A DNA stretch of 64,000 bases from Hydractinia symbiolongicarpus. Its lineage: Eukaryota > Cnidaria > Hydrozoa > Anthoathecata > Hydractiniidae. Both the position numbers and the translations under genes were made by a program. Positions within the stretch are counted from its first letter, which is position 1, and each line of letters opens with the position of its first letter. The notes beneath the pieces are model-generated. The model was not told where the DNA came from and made no database searches. It was given only the letters and a program-made list of their open reading frames with translations. Below are positions 1-9,113 of the stretch, piece by piece. Location of the stretch: assembly GCF_029227915.1 (NCBI RefSeq), contig NC_079877.1, positions 18,216,851-18,280,850 of the forward strand, in the 5' to 3' direction.

Positions 1-214
1 CCAGAGATTGCCCGTCTGGATTGAGTTGTTTCAGAGCTTCTCTTTTCAAGTTTTTTGTGTGTTGAGTGTCAATGAATTTTTTGCTCAAATTTTCCACTTC
101 ATCCCATGATTTGTTATTGCTTATTGCTTCACAAATCACCTTAGTTGTTACTTGACATGGTTTTATTTTTGGATCATTTTTAAAAGATTCAATGATATCA
201 TTAAAAGATTCAAT
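1..214 (-). CDS. Partial exon of an unrecognised, probably transposon-related protein
   Basis: An open frame of about 71 codons on the minus strand runs off the left edge. It contains the phrase KPCQVTTKVICEAI followed by a charged helical stretch ending LNPDGQS. The style recalls a multicopy cnidarian protein family that I know only as uncharacterised and suspect to be transposon-derived. No catalytic residues are visible in this piece. It lies divergently from the next gene remnant at 323. The upstream limit is an in-frame stop at 215-217, so the true start or splice site is unknown. Confidence 0.35.
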   Translation of the reverse strand, partial: MESFNDIIESFKNDPKIKPCQVTTKVICEAISNNKSWDEVENLSKKFIDTQHTKNLKREALKQLNPDGQSL

Positions 215-310
215 TTATTCACCTTTAATAATTTTCTGAACACCTGTCTTTTGATCTTTTTGTCCATGAATAACCAGGGGGTAAAAATACATTTTTAAAT
301 TTTAATATTT

Positions 311-876
311 AGGCGGAGCTCTGTGGCTAATACGCTATATCATAAGTGTGCTCATGAAGAACTTACCCTGCTACAACAAGCTCAGAAGAAGTGGTTAACC
401 GAAGAAAACCCTGCTTACATCGCCCTGGAGAAAATTGTTAATGAAAAACAGCTAATGAACGATTTAAAATACGTAGCTGATTTCAAGCACACTGGACAGC
501 TCGAGGTTTACCATTCCCTGTTGAATAAGTACTGTCCCAAACGCTTAGCATTCTCGTACGCTGGGATGGTTGCTAGGACGCAACTAGCTGTGCTTGACCA
601 CAACTCGGGTGTAGAACGACAACAAGCCACTACAATGGGAAGTTGAAGTTCAAAGTTTCCTTCACCAAAATTACGAAGGAGTGGGTGGCAAAAAAATTAA
701 TGGATCCGAAAGAAAAGAAATACCAAGAGGACTTGATGAAGGAAGTGTTTGATTAGGTTCAAAAAATCAAAGCTCCTATATTTTTTAAGTTGCCTGAAAC
801 ACTCAGAAGTATTGCATTAAAAATAAACTCCGGGAAGGAAGTTGTTGTCTCGAATATGCGTTCAAGATTTACCTAA
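311..876 (+). pseudogene. C-terminal remnant of a widespread transposon-associated protein, frameshifted
   Basis: The frame from about 313 to 646 encodes a conserved-looking block with CAHEELTLL, PAYIALEKIV, LEVYHSLLNKYCPKR and FSYAGMVARTQLAVLDHN. I recall this order of motifs from multicopy ORFs in cnidarian and fish genomes that behave like DNA-transposon proteins. The name of the superfamily is uncertain. A frameshift near 640 moves the continuation (FTKITKEWVAKK...) to another frame, and that part has a stop near 754-756. A splice-acceptor-like AG at 311-312 precedes the block. Function cannot be assigned. It is broken and most likely dead. Confidence 0.45.
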
Positions 877-1178
877 AAGTAACCCCCTGGTTTATAAATG
901 ATATTTAGCATTACATCAAGAAACGCTTATTTTACAATTCCGGGGGACATTTGTTATATTTTAAAAACATATATTGTAAAAATTTCATTCATCATCTTTA
1001 CAATTATACATGTTCTTATATTTTTTATTTGTCCAAATCCATTCCTGATTCTGTGTATGGGACGTATACCCCATCGGACTGCGGGTATTCATTACGGATT
1101 ACCCACACAACACATGATGGTATAGGCTTTCGATAATCTATGCCCAGTCTTCCATACACCCACCATATATATTGTTTA
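877..1178. other. AT-rich spacer, nothing recognised
   Basis: About 300 bases between a gene remnant and the first Harbinger element. Short open frames on the plus strand are hydrophobic and low in complexity, with no recognisable domain. I see no RNA gene. Confidence 0.5.
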
Positions 1179-1269
1179 TAAAGGGTCCGTTACACGTAGC
1201 AAAATTTGCAATAGCAAATAACATACAAGTACTTGTGCAATACAAAATAAGTCCGAGCTTCAAAGAAAA

Positions 1270-1929
1270 GTGGAGCAGGTTCGGATGAGGTTTTTACTCC
1301 CCAATGGCTTTTTTATGGGGAGATGGATAGCTTCTTATCTGATTATATTACTCCTCGCGCCACAGAATCCAACATTAATGTGGACGAAGATCCGAATGGT
1401 GATGATGAAACTCCTACGCAGGCGCTCAACCATAAACAAAAAAAAGTCATCTAATGTCAAAAAAGATCAAAATGTATCTGTTGCGGACAGAGTTATGTTA
1501 AAAGCGTTAGAGCGATTGGATGAGCCTCGTCAGACGTCTTCCGCAGTAGCAAACCTAAACCTGAGTCCTAATGAAAGCGAAACCCAAGAACAATTGTTTG
1601 GTAGAATGATTTCGAAGAATTTGCTTGATATTGAAAATATGTACACCCGAGAAAAGTGTAAACTTCAAATACAACAGCTTCTGTTTGACGCAAGGTTTCA
1701 GAATGGACAACTGACGACCATTCCTTCAACTTCGTCACCCTTCAACTACAATGGAGGCCACCAAACTGGTACTTTCCGCGGTCCTGAGAGAATTCAAACT
1801 GGGAGAACAACAAATGCTATCAGCCCAGAATTATCACCTAGTAACTCAGGAGATTCCGATATCTCACTTCCATCGCGTTTCAACTACTACGGTTCCCTGG
1901 TTTACAACAGTAATTACAACAACAATTAA
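1270..1929 (+). CDS. Harbinger accessory protein (MADF/Myb-BESS type), N-terminus uncertain
   Basis: This is the ORF1 partner that in PIF/Harbinger elements binds DNA and helps bring the transposase to the nucleus and the element ends. The C-terminal half contains a BESS-like helical block, ETQEQLFGRMISKNLLDI, followed by a second helix ending QQLLFDARF. The tail is rich in Ser, Asn and Pro. The first 40 or so residues of this frame look non-native (several tryptophans and leucine runs), so the frame probably begins after an intron or a frameshift. It converges on the transposase gene inside the same pair of TIRs. The family call is good; start and exon structure are unresolved. Confidence 0.6.
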   Translation: MEQVRMRFLLPNGFFMGRWIASYLIILLLAPQNPTLMWTKIRMVMMKLLRRRSTINKKKSSNVKKDQNVSVADRVMLKALERLDEPRQTSSAVANLNLSPNESETQEQLFGRMISKNLLDIENMYTREKCKLQIQQLLFDARFQNGQLTTIPSTSSPFNYNGGHQTGTFRGPERIQTGRTTNAISPELSPSNSGDSDISLPSRFNYYGSLVYNSNYNNN

Positions 1930-2033
1930 CTTTCACTTATGGTATAGACTTTATATAAAAAACGGTTTTGTTGTATTTATACAAACTTGTGTAGCTAGCT
2001 ACCCGTAGTGTTTTCTGTAAAGATTTAAGACAA

Positions 2034-3433
2034 TTATACAAGCATATTCCATTGCCAAGATACTTGACCTGAGCCCATGAAATAATCTTTAAAGACACAA
2101 CGTATTTCTTTTGCATTTGAACTAGCTTTTCTCTGTGCGCAAGTTTGTAAGTCATTTGAGACATCAGCCATTCCCCTCCATTGACCAGGAACGATTCGAT
2201 TCGTCAGTAAATCTTCTTGGTCGACAAGACCAACTGGTGCGTACGAGTCTTTAGACTTCGTCATCAGCATATTGTGTAGCGCTACGATGGCCATAACGAG
2301 GCTCGTGGTTTTACTCGGAGAAAGGTTAATTGTGCTGTTGATGATTCTAAATCTAGCGGATAAAATACCAAAAGCGTTTTCACTTATTTTTCGAAACCTT
2401 GAAAGCCGGTAATTGAAAATTCGCTCGGCATCACAAAGCGTGTTTTTGGAAAAAGGCTTCAATAAATTTTTTGATAATGCGAATGCGTCATCCCCAACGA
2501 TAACGTAAGGTATTTCTGGCAAATCAAGCTGATCCCACGCTGGATCTTCACTCAGTGGAAGTTGTTTCGGAGGTGGAAGGGCTAACCTATGATTGTTCAA
2601 TAAATGATATAACTCTCTATTTCTTAAAACTCCACCATCGCTAATACGGCCTTGGCATCCAGCGTCTGCGTAGATAAATTTTTATTCACTATCGACAAGT
2701 GTCAATAGAACTATACTATGGAATCCTTTATAGCTGTAAAATGTAGATCCAGTGTTCGGCATTAACTTAATAGGAATATGTTTTCCATCGAGAGCTCCTA
2801 TGCAATTGGGAAACCGCCACTTCAAGTTTATTTTGTCTGAAAGCGCTTTCCACTCTTCCTCCGTTTGCGGCAAACGTAAATAATCTTTCTTAAGAACTCG
2901 ATAAATCGCCCTGGCAACTATAGGTACGAAAAGGGAAATGGTTTTATCCGACATGCGAAATTGGTACATTAGACTTTGATATGACTCTCCAGTAGCCAGA
3001 AATCGCAATGTTACTGACAGTTTCTCCTCTGCTGATATCGGTTTCCGACAAGAGGTAGTTTGTTTGGTGATGTATGGGCGTACTTTCTCCAGTAGTTCCT
3101 AAAAGGAAAGAGACTTATCATGTGAGATGCGCTACCACTGTCCTACAAAATCTTTGATCAACAAAAAAAATTACTTACAACAAATGTTTCCGTATTCATT
3201 CGAAGATAATAACGGAAATGTTCAGTGTCTTGTAATCTTAATTCACTAAGGATGCTATTGCAAGCCCCTTTCGTTTGTCTGTCTAATAACCATGGTCGCA
3301 CCCAAAAACGTTTGCGTTGCTTTTTTTTTTTGCACTGACTTGTCTTTACTTTTACTGCCAGCGATAGCGTCAGAATTAAAATAACGTCTTCTTGTTCGCA
3401 AACCATTTTCAAAATGAGCGCGCAAAAACTCAC
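2034..3433 (-). pseudogene. PIF/Harbinger DDE transposase, two exons, one in-frame stop
   Basis: Transposase of the DDE_Tnp_4 type. In order on the minus strand: an N-terminal block with RKRFWVRPWL and an RYYLRMNTETF motif, an intron of about 80 nt (3,099-3,178) with a GTAAGT donor and an AG acceptor, the helix-turn-helix-like SAEEKLSVTLRFLATGESYQ region, then the catalytic core. The first Asp is in IGALDGKHIPIKL, the second in ADAGCQGRISDGG and the Glu in SENAFGIL. A TAA stop lies at about 2,680, just before the second catalytic Asp, splitting the frame in two. The enzyme would cut and paste the element using the TIRs at 1,182 and 3,566. With the stop it is presumably inactive unless read through. 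Confidence 0.85.
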
Positions 3434-3569
3434 ATTTGTTTTTTTTTATTTGAAATCGACAAAACTTGTGCAAGTATAAAAACTTGCACAACTGCTTATA
3501 CAAGTACTTGCAGAAGTACTTGTATGTTATTTGCTATTGCAAACTTTGCTACGTGTAACGGACCCTTAA

Positions 3570-4261
3570 GCAGCAAACCGATATGATCTGGTGCAAAGTT
3601 CATGACGAATCCCTCTCATGTTGTGAATAGCACCTAGTGCTGTCTGTAACACGGGTTCTGGCAAACAAACTATTTTGAATTTATCCGAATTTGTAACACA
3701 CGTATGACCTAAGCGAAAAAAGAAAAAAGATCTTTAAAAAGGCGTACCCCCGTGTGTAAATAAACAAAAACTTTGTTGAGACAGAACAGAAAGTGATTGA
3801 TGCAGCAAACAAGGAAGTAAAATACACGATAAGAAGATATTTTAATCAACAGAAACCTTTAAAATGACCGTCTGGAATATCATTATTATCACGACAACAT
3901 AAACTTTCCGTTTCAGTGACCATAGTTTTACACTTTTTGTACTGGCACCACTCAACATTTCCAACACGATTTCCAGCTTCAACATTGCAGTTTTTAAGCT
4001 TGGTTCTCACTATTGGCTAACGATGAGCTAACCATAGTGCGCATGAGAACGTAAAAGTACCTGCTTAGCTCTTCGCTAAACTCTTCGTTAGCTCATCGTT
4101 AGCCGATTATTTGAAATCAGAATTTTTTTAAATTTTTTCCCCGGCTAACAAGCTCACTTTCAGCGATCTTCAAAGGAGGCCGACATAAATCGTGCTTAAA
4201 GCGATTTATTTTTTTACAATTAGTAGTATGCTTCGTTGCAAAAGGTCATTTCAAAACTTAA
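3570..4261. other. Non-coding spacer with an inverted pair of 'ggctaacgatgagctaac'
   Basis: No coding sequence is visible. At about 4,014-4,031 the sequence ggctaacgatgagctaac occurs, and its reverse complement lies at about 4,086-4,103, so the 90 bases between them can form a stem. It may be the end of a TIR element whose other parts follow at 4,262-5,650, but I did not find a matching far end. Confidence 0.45.
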
Positions 4262-4569
4262 ATGGCTGACAAAATAAAAAAGCTTTCATTTGAAAAGAAG
4301 AAAAGTTGGCATTTAGGGTGAAAGATTATCCCTGTCTTTTTGACAAAACGGATAGGGGTACAAAGAGAAAGACTGTGTAAAAAATGCGTGGGAAGAAGTG
4401 GCTAATTCTCTCGAATTCCTTGAAAATGGTAAGAGCAAATTGGCAATGTGTATTATCTGTTTTTTCAAGTCATACCAGCTTTAAAGTATTCTTGTTAAAA
4501 ACGCATACTGGAAATTTACGAAAGATTATTGTTTGTACTCCTAGGGAATGCTGCGAAGACCTCCTTTGA
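4262..4569 (+). pseudogene. MADF-domain remnant of a second Harbinger element
   Basis: Starting at an ATG at 4,262 the plus strand reads like a MADF DNA-binding domain spread over several frames. A segment resembling the usual 'yPxLyDk' motif (YPCLFDKTDRG) is followed by a tryptophan-containing NAWEEVANSL helix. Stops and frameshifts interrupt it near 4,319 and later. MADF proteins are the accessory partners of PIF/Harbinger transposases, which fits the transposase fragment that follows at 4,621. The fragment is too broken to encode a working protein. Confidence 0.5.
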
Positions 4570-4620
4570 GAAGTTTCGAAAAAGATATAATGAGTTTGTG
4601 ATGCCAATTATTGTTTCACA

Positions 4621-5124
4621 ATGTATGATGTGAGACAATTTGGAAGCAACAATGACAGTGGGGTACTGGTCAATTCAGCAATGGGAAAGACAATGGAAGA
4701 AGATGCATTGAATGTTCCCAAAGGCACGATTATTAATCAAAACACCGGAGCAGCTCCTTTTTATCTTGTTGGAGATGAAATTTTTTCTCTTAAAACTTGG
4801 TTAATGAGACCCTACCCTGGATCTGTTCTTACCAGTAAAGAAAAGAGAATCTTTAATTATCGGCTTTCCAGAGCAAGAAGGGTAATTGAGAACGCATTTG
4901 GCATCCTTAGCACCAGATGGAGAAACTTCCACAAGCCTATTAAAGCTACCGTTAAAAATGTGGAAGATTACACTCTCGCTTGCCTCAGTCTTCATAACTA
5001 TTTGAGACAAACCGACAACGCGATGTATACTCCGCAGGGTTTCCTTGACTCTGAAAGCAAAGATGGTCAGATTAAAGAGGGAGAGTGGAGGTCGATGAGA
5101 AAAAATCTTACAACGATGTTATAA
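4621..5124 (+). pseudogene. C-terminal half of a PIF/Harbinger transposase
   Basis: The frame keeps the second catalytic Asp region (YDVRQFGSNNDSGVL, usually DVG...GS.NDSGV) and the catalytic Glu region RRVIENAFGILSTRW, followed by the conserved LSLHNYLR and GEWR motifs at the end of the family. The first catalytic Asp block and the whole N-terminus are absent, so this is a 5'-truncated copy. It belongs to a different lineage from the transposase at 2,034-3,433, judged by the GSNNDSG motif and its overall sequence. It sits between a MADF remnant on plus and a BESS remnant on minus, an arrangement that suggests rearrangement. Confidence 0.8.
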
Positions 5125-5358
5125 AACCTAAATCCGATTCTTGGGTGTAGATATGGTAAAGATGCCCTGCAAATGAGGGAATACTATTACAGATTATGTT
5201 AATAGTGCTGTTGGTGCAGTCTCGTGGCAATACGATTATATAAGGAGAACAAGTCACCACTCTTTCGGTTCTTAGTTTTTATGAAAAACGGTTATATATT
5301 ACATGTACACTGTTTCATTTGATGCCTAGTGTAATATTTACAAGAAAAAATATCTTAA

Positions 5359-5646
5359 TTATGCACCATTCGCGTGTAAAATCCATTCTGAATCCATTGG
5401 TGTACTCATTGCATCATTTTGGTTTGATGCAGTCGGTGTAACAATACTATTGTGAACTGGACTAAAATATGCCATTTGGTATTTAAATAAAACTCCTTGA
5501 ATTTCGTGTTTCACCAAAATATATTCACGCTCTGAAAGCTTTCGCAAACCAGCCGCCAGTGACTTCACATACAAATCGATCGCATCCATCTCTTTTTCGG
5601 TAGAATCAGCTTTAATTGATTTACCCAGATCACGAATTAATTCCAT
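5359..5646 (-). pseudogene. BESS-like C-terminus of a Harbinger accessory protein
   Basis: The minus-strand frame contains AIDLYVKSLAAGLRKLSERE followed by a second helix ending EIQGVLFKYQ. That matches the layout of a BESS motif at the end of MADF proteins, then a Ser/Thr/Asn-rich tail. It is the natural partner of the transposase fragment at 4,621-5,124, with which it converges. The MADF half of such a protein is seen only on the opposite strand at 4,262. The N-terminal part is therefore lost here or was rearranged. Confidence 0.55.
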
Positions 5647-5649
5647 GTC

Positions 5650-6670
5650 ATCGAGAAGAGGAAGATGACATAACTACTTCAAGATAAGTTTACTACTGCA
5701 AGAAAGTAACGCGCCGAATGTTGTTGTCACGAATGACGTCAGAAGAATATTAGTTTCCAGACTACTCGTTGCGGAAATATATCATGAAGTGAAAGTAGAA
5801 ATGACAGGAGGCAAAATTGCTTTTTTCATGACTTTTAGAACCTTTTAACTTAAAATTTTTTTTTGGCTGTTATACAGACATGTAATATTGTGATTTTAAA
5901 AATTTTGAAAATTTACCGGACTTCCTCTTTAAGGCTGCAGGAGAAAAGGACAAATTTGCGCAGTGCAGTTCAGATATCGTGCTCGTATCATATTTCGTCT
6001 TCAGTTTCTTCTCCCCAAATGGAAGCGCACTAACTGAAAAGGACCTAAGCCAAAGTTGGTAAAAATTTCGATCCAGTCTTCTCCTAATAGAAGCATCTCT
6101 TAATCTCCCCCTGGAATATTAAATATTGAAGAAAATCTTCACTATTTTCAAATTCAAGGGGGTAAATGGTGATCACTAACACGTTTCTTGCTTTTCGAAA
6201 CTATGAAGGGAAGAGATAAAAGAACGCCGTATTCGATTGAAGGAAACACAGTATTAATTTTTAATGAGAGGAAAAAAATAGAAAAAAAATTATATTTTTT
6301 ATATTTTTCTTTATATTTTTTACAACTCTTCACGACTTTTTCACCACTTTTTCAAACTCGTCGCTTTGACATAATTGTCACTAAACACCTTTCGTTGATC
6401 ACGTCAGAAAATATAATGTGATGATGATATTAGTACTTCTTATAATTTAAACTCTACGGTGGGGAGCGACAATAAGAGCATATGCATATTTTTCCGGATG
6501 TCGGCATTCGAAAAATTTTGCAACTCACCAACTCACTGACTCACGCCTCACCAACTCACCAACTTACGACTATAACATTTACCAAACTCCTTGTTTACGG
6601 CATAAATAATGGTGTGGAACAAAACTTCGGAAAATGGAAGATGTAAGGTTTGTAAGTGATGATATAATTA
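5650..6670. other. Non-coding AT-rich stretch
   Basis: No supported gene. It includes T-rich runs (6,270-6,320) and a short stretch of 'ccaactcac' repeats at about 6,530-6,560. The next recognisable feature is the small zinc-ribbon peptide at 6,682. Confidence 0.45.
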
Positions 6671-6681
6671 TTATAGAGTAA

Positions 6682-6756
6682 ATGGAGCATTGTAATGACT
6701 GTGAAAGGGTACTCGATGCATATGATAAATGTACCTGTGGACGTAGGTTTTGGTAG
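6682..6756 (+). CDS. 24-residue zinc-ribbon micropeptide of PLV block A
   Basis: A short ATG frame with C-x2-C (HCNDCE) and a downstream C-x-C (KCTCGRR), which is the layout of a minimal zinc ribbon. Its relatives are 26-residue frames at 34,362-34,442 and 44,747-44,827, which share the spacing and the sequence DxYDxCxCGxR. All three lie immediately upstream of the MFKF/MLKF gene in the same orientation. The conserved neighbourhood is the main reason to call such a short frame real. A role in nucleic-acid or protein binding is inferred only from the cysteines. Confidence 0.6.
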   Translation: MEHCNDCERVLDAYDKCTCGRRFW

Positions 6757-6870
6757 GTGGTAAAATGCTATGCTGGTACTGCTATCACGAATATATCACA
6801 TATAATGGGGGTGGTTGTGCATGCACAATGACATGTAATTCTCTGCAATCGTTCATATACAATAAACAGA

Positions 6871-7053
6871 ATGCTGAAATTTGAGAACGAGCTTGTTGGC
6901 ACTAGATTATTCTACAACTTTGCCGCTACGTTTACAGATATCAACAATATCAATGTGGAATACCTAACGGTGTCGGATACTATTCCTGCTAATGGGGGTA
7001 AGGATCAAAGGTACATTATCATACGCAGAACCTTGTGGTGGCCCTCAGGGTGA
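6871..7053 (+). CDS. PLV 'MFKF'-type small protein, block A copy
   Basis: About 60 residues starting MLKFENELVGTRLFYN. The sequence lines up with the 60-residue products at 34,104-34,286 and 44,903-45,085: MxKF, then an FYxNxAAF-like segment, then I(N/K)xEYxxxSDxIxAN and GKDxR. Divergence between block A and block B copies is high, while the two block B copies are identical. This argues that A and B are different viral lineages and not duplicates of one insertion. Function unknown. In all copies the frame is followed after a shift by the NHPEW-type gene, so both may be parts of one ancestral gene. Confidence 0.6.
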   Translation: MLKFENELVGTRLFYNFAATFTDINNINVEYLTVSDTIPANGGKDQRYIIIRRTLWWPSG

Positions 7054-7054
7054 A

Positions 7055-7175
7055 GACGTCGAAAATCTGGTCCGCGCATGGGGTGACTAAGTACAACGCA
7101 AATGCGTCACCGAGCCTGGATTTTGAGGAGTATCCGGATTGGGTTGCTAAATATCGTCAAATACGGTCAAAGGTC
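7055..7175 (+). pseudogene. PLV 'NHPEW'-type gene, 5' part, interrupted by a Ty3/gypsy insertion
   Basis: The plus frame reads SPSLDFEEYPDWVAKYRQIR, which aligns with FNFHNHPEWLERYQSIL in the block B copies (33,683-34,141 and 45,155-45,508). At 7,175 the frame runs straight into the LTR of the gypsy element. The rest of the gene resumes in the same frame at 11,341 beyond the right LTR. The 5-bp sequence aggtc is repeated on both sides as the target duplication. The function of the gene is unknown. Confidence 0.7.
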
Positions 7176-7314
7176 TGTAGTGTTGGAGACTGCATATATA
7201 CAGACTGTTCTATATTTGTATATATAAGGCACAGAGTGAAGTGTATATAGCCTCTTTGTATTTAACTATATTACGAGACACACGTGTTATTTCTTTTCCT
7301 GCTGGTATCTCTCA
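7176..7314 (+). repeat. Left LTR of the gypsy element
   Basis: 139 bp starting TGTAGTGTTGG and ending CTCTCA. It contains a TATA-like atatataaggcacag at about 7,222-7,236. The copy at 11,203 differs by a handful of bases and one short indel. Confidence 0.92.
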
Positions 7315-7581
7315 TTTGGCGACGAGGATTGGATTTTATAAAAAGAAAATTTACCACAACATTTCAGAAACATTGTCAGATAAGTACAAATACGTTTTCC
7401 ACTTTGTACTTGAATTCTTGTACCGTTTGGAAGAAAATTGTTACGCTCAAGCTGCGTCGTTCGCCAGGAGCCGCCGCCGCCATTTTTTATTTAATTTGTG
7501 CTACGGCTACGACTTTACGTAGGAAATCACCACTCTCAGCCAGTAGGCTTCAACTGTTGTGTGCGCAAAACATAAACAAAT

Positions 7582-7902
7582 ATGGCGCATGCCTTAGCGA
7601 ATCTTCGCTCGTGTGTGAAAGACTTTCAACTCCAAGATCACGAAGAAACTACTTCAAACATACACAAGTGTTAGTGTATGTGGGTAGAAAATTTGGAATA
7701 TTGTTTTACTTTTGAAGGACTAGATACAGTACCGACAGAAGATGGGGCTGTCTCACCAGAAGTTAAGAAAAAAGCAGCGCTCCTAGCCTTAGGCGGCCAT
7801 CAGTTGCGGGAGCTCTACAACACCCTCGAAGATACAGGGACGACATACACTGAGGCAAAGAGGAAGATCGAAGAGCAACAGAAATTAAACTTGATGCAGT
7901 GA
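7582..7902 (+). pseudogene. gag remnant of the plus-strand gypsy element
   Basis: From the ATG at 7,582 one frame reads as the start of a gypsy capsid precursor, with a stop (TAG) at about 7,672, then WVENLEYCFTFEGLDTVP and a helical block through 7,902. No CCHC zinc knuckle follows. The sequence moves straight on to the protease, so most of gag appears to have been deleted. A complete element of this type would need a longer gag for particle assembly. Confidence 0.6.
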
Positions 7903-7969
7903 AGGAGAAGCTACGAACCACCAGTGAAAACTATCCATCCACTGTAATCGAGGTAAACATCGACAACAC

Positions 7970-8290
7970 CAGGATCACTATGCAAGTAGATTCGGGCAGA
8001 TGCAAATGTAATTCCGTGGAATGTTTATGAAGAACACTTAAAACACATTCCTCTTCGATCAACCAAGACAAAACTGCAACCATACAACTCAGTTACATTA
8101 ACAATCAAGGGGGCATTTTAGGCACAAATCACTGCCAACAACAACAACAATGTCCAGGCTACCTTTTATGTAACAGAGGGAGCTGCTGGACAAAGTTTAA
8201 TGGGCAAATACACAGCTTTCGATTTAGTTGTATTGGCTATCAATGTAAATCATCTTGACAACCAACAAACTGTAAAACAAACTGTAAACA
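7970..8290 (+). pseudogene. Aspartic protease region of the gypsy element, frameshifted
   Basis: The retropepsin active-site triad D-S-G is visible at about 7,991-7,999 (MQVDSG). The continuation (ADANVIP...) is displaced by a one-base shift directly after it. Further stops occur near 8,118. The order gag, protease, reverse transcriptase is normal for Ty3/gypsy. The region cannot encode an active protease as it stands. Confidence 0.6.
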
Positions 8291-8369
8291 TCTAACTCCC
8301 ATAGAGACATTGAACTTGAAAAGCAGCTTGAAGTTACAACACACAATCAAGAACGGAAGGTTGATGCAA

Positions 8370-9099
8370 TCATGCACCACTTTGATGTAGTATTCAATGG
8401 CATTGGGAAGCATAAATATCGTCAGGTTCACCTTTATATTGATAAAACAGTGTGCCCAGTTGTGCAAGCGCAACGTCGTATTCCGTTGTTGAAAAGTTGG
8501 AGACTCTGTTACAGGAGCTTGAAAAGGAAGATGTCATTAAACGGGTAGAGGGACCAACTGACTGGGTCTCCAACATTGTCATAACGCCAAAAACCGATCC
8601 ATCACAAATTAGAATGAGTATTGACATGACTACCGCCAATAAAGCAATTCAACGCACGCGTCATGTCATACCAACGATTGAGGAACTTAGATACAGAATG
8701 AATGGGGCATGCCATTTTTCTAAGCTGGACATGAACCATGGTTATAATCAATTTGAAATTGATGACTCATCTCGATACGTCACAGTGTTTTACACACATA
8801 AAGGCCTACGTCAATTCAAGCGACTCAACTTTGGCACCAATTCAGCTGCAGAGGTATTCCATGTTGAAATGACGAACACTTTAGCTGACATCCAACATGG
8901 TGCTAACATCTATGATGACATCATTGTATTTGGTCGTACTCAACGAGAACATGATTTAACATTAATCCAGGTTCTACAACGACTAGCAGACTGTGGATTA
9001 ACATTAGGACGATCGAAATGTCAACTTAATGTGACATCTGTTAAATTTTTTGGTTTAATATTCTCGGCTAGTGGATATCACCGGATCCTGCCAAGGTAG
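8370..9099 (+). pseudogene. Reverse transcriptase of the gypsy element
   Basis: The best frame (8,452-9,099) shows the RT blocks in order: DWVSNIVITPK, SIDMTTANKAIQ, SKLDMNHGYNQFEID, the FGTNSAAEVF block and the catalytic IYDDIIVFGR, then the thumb region LNVTSVKFFGLIFS. The aspartate pair of the YxDD-type box is present. The upstream part (FDVVFNGIG...) lies in another frame, so a frameshift near 8,450 separates it. A stop at 9,099 separates RT from RNase H, which continues at 9,114. Confidence 0.85.
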
Positions 9100-9113
9100 C
9101 TGCGCTTGATGCC

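Larger units (their letters stand above)
1182..3566. mobile_element. Complete PIF/Harbinger DNA transposon with TIRs and TAA target duplication
   Basis: The element is bounded by terminal inverted repeats of roughly 50 bp that begin agggtccgttacacgtagca on the left, with the reverse complement ending at 3,566. The trinucleotide taa flanks both ends (1,179-1,181 and 3,567-3,569), which is the standard 3-bp TWA target duplication of PIF/Harbinger. Inside are the two expected convergent genes: a Myb/MADF-BESS-type accessory protein on plus (1,270-1,929) and a DDE transposase on minus (about 2,034-3,433). The transposase has an in-frame stop, so the copy is recent enough to keep its ends but is probably no longer autonomous. 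Confidence 0.88.
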
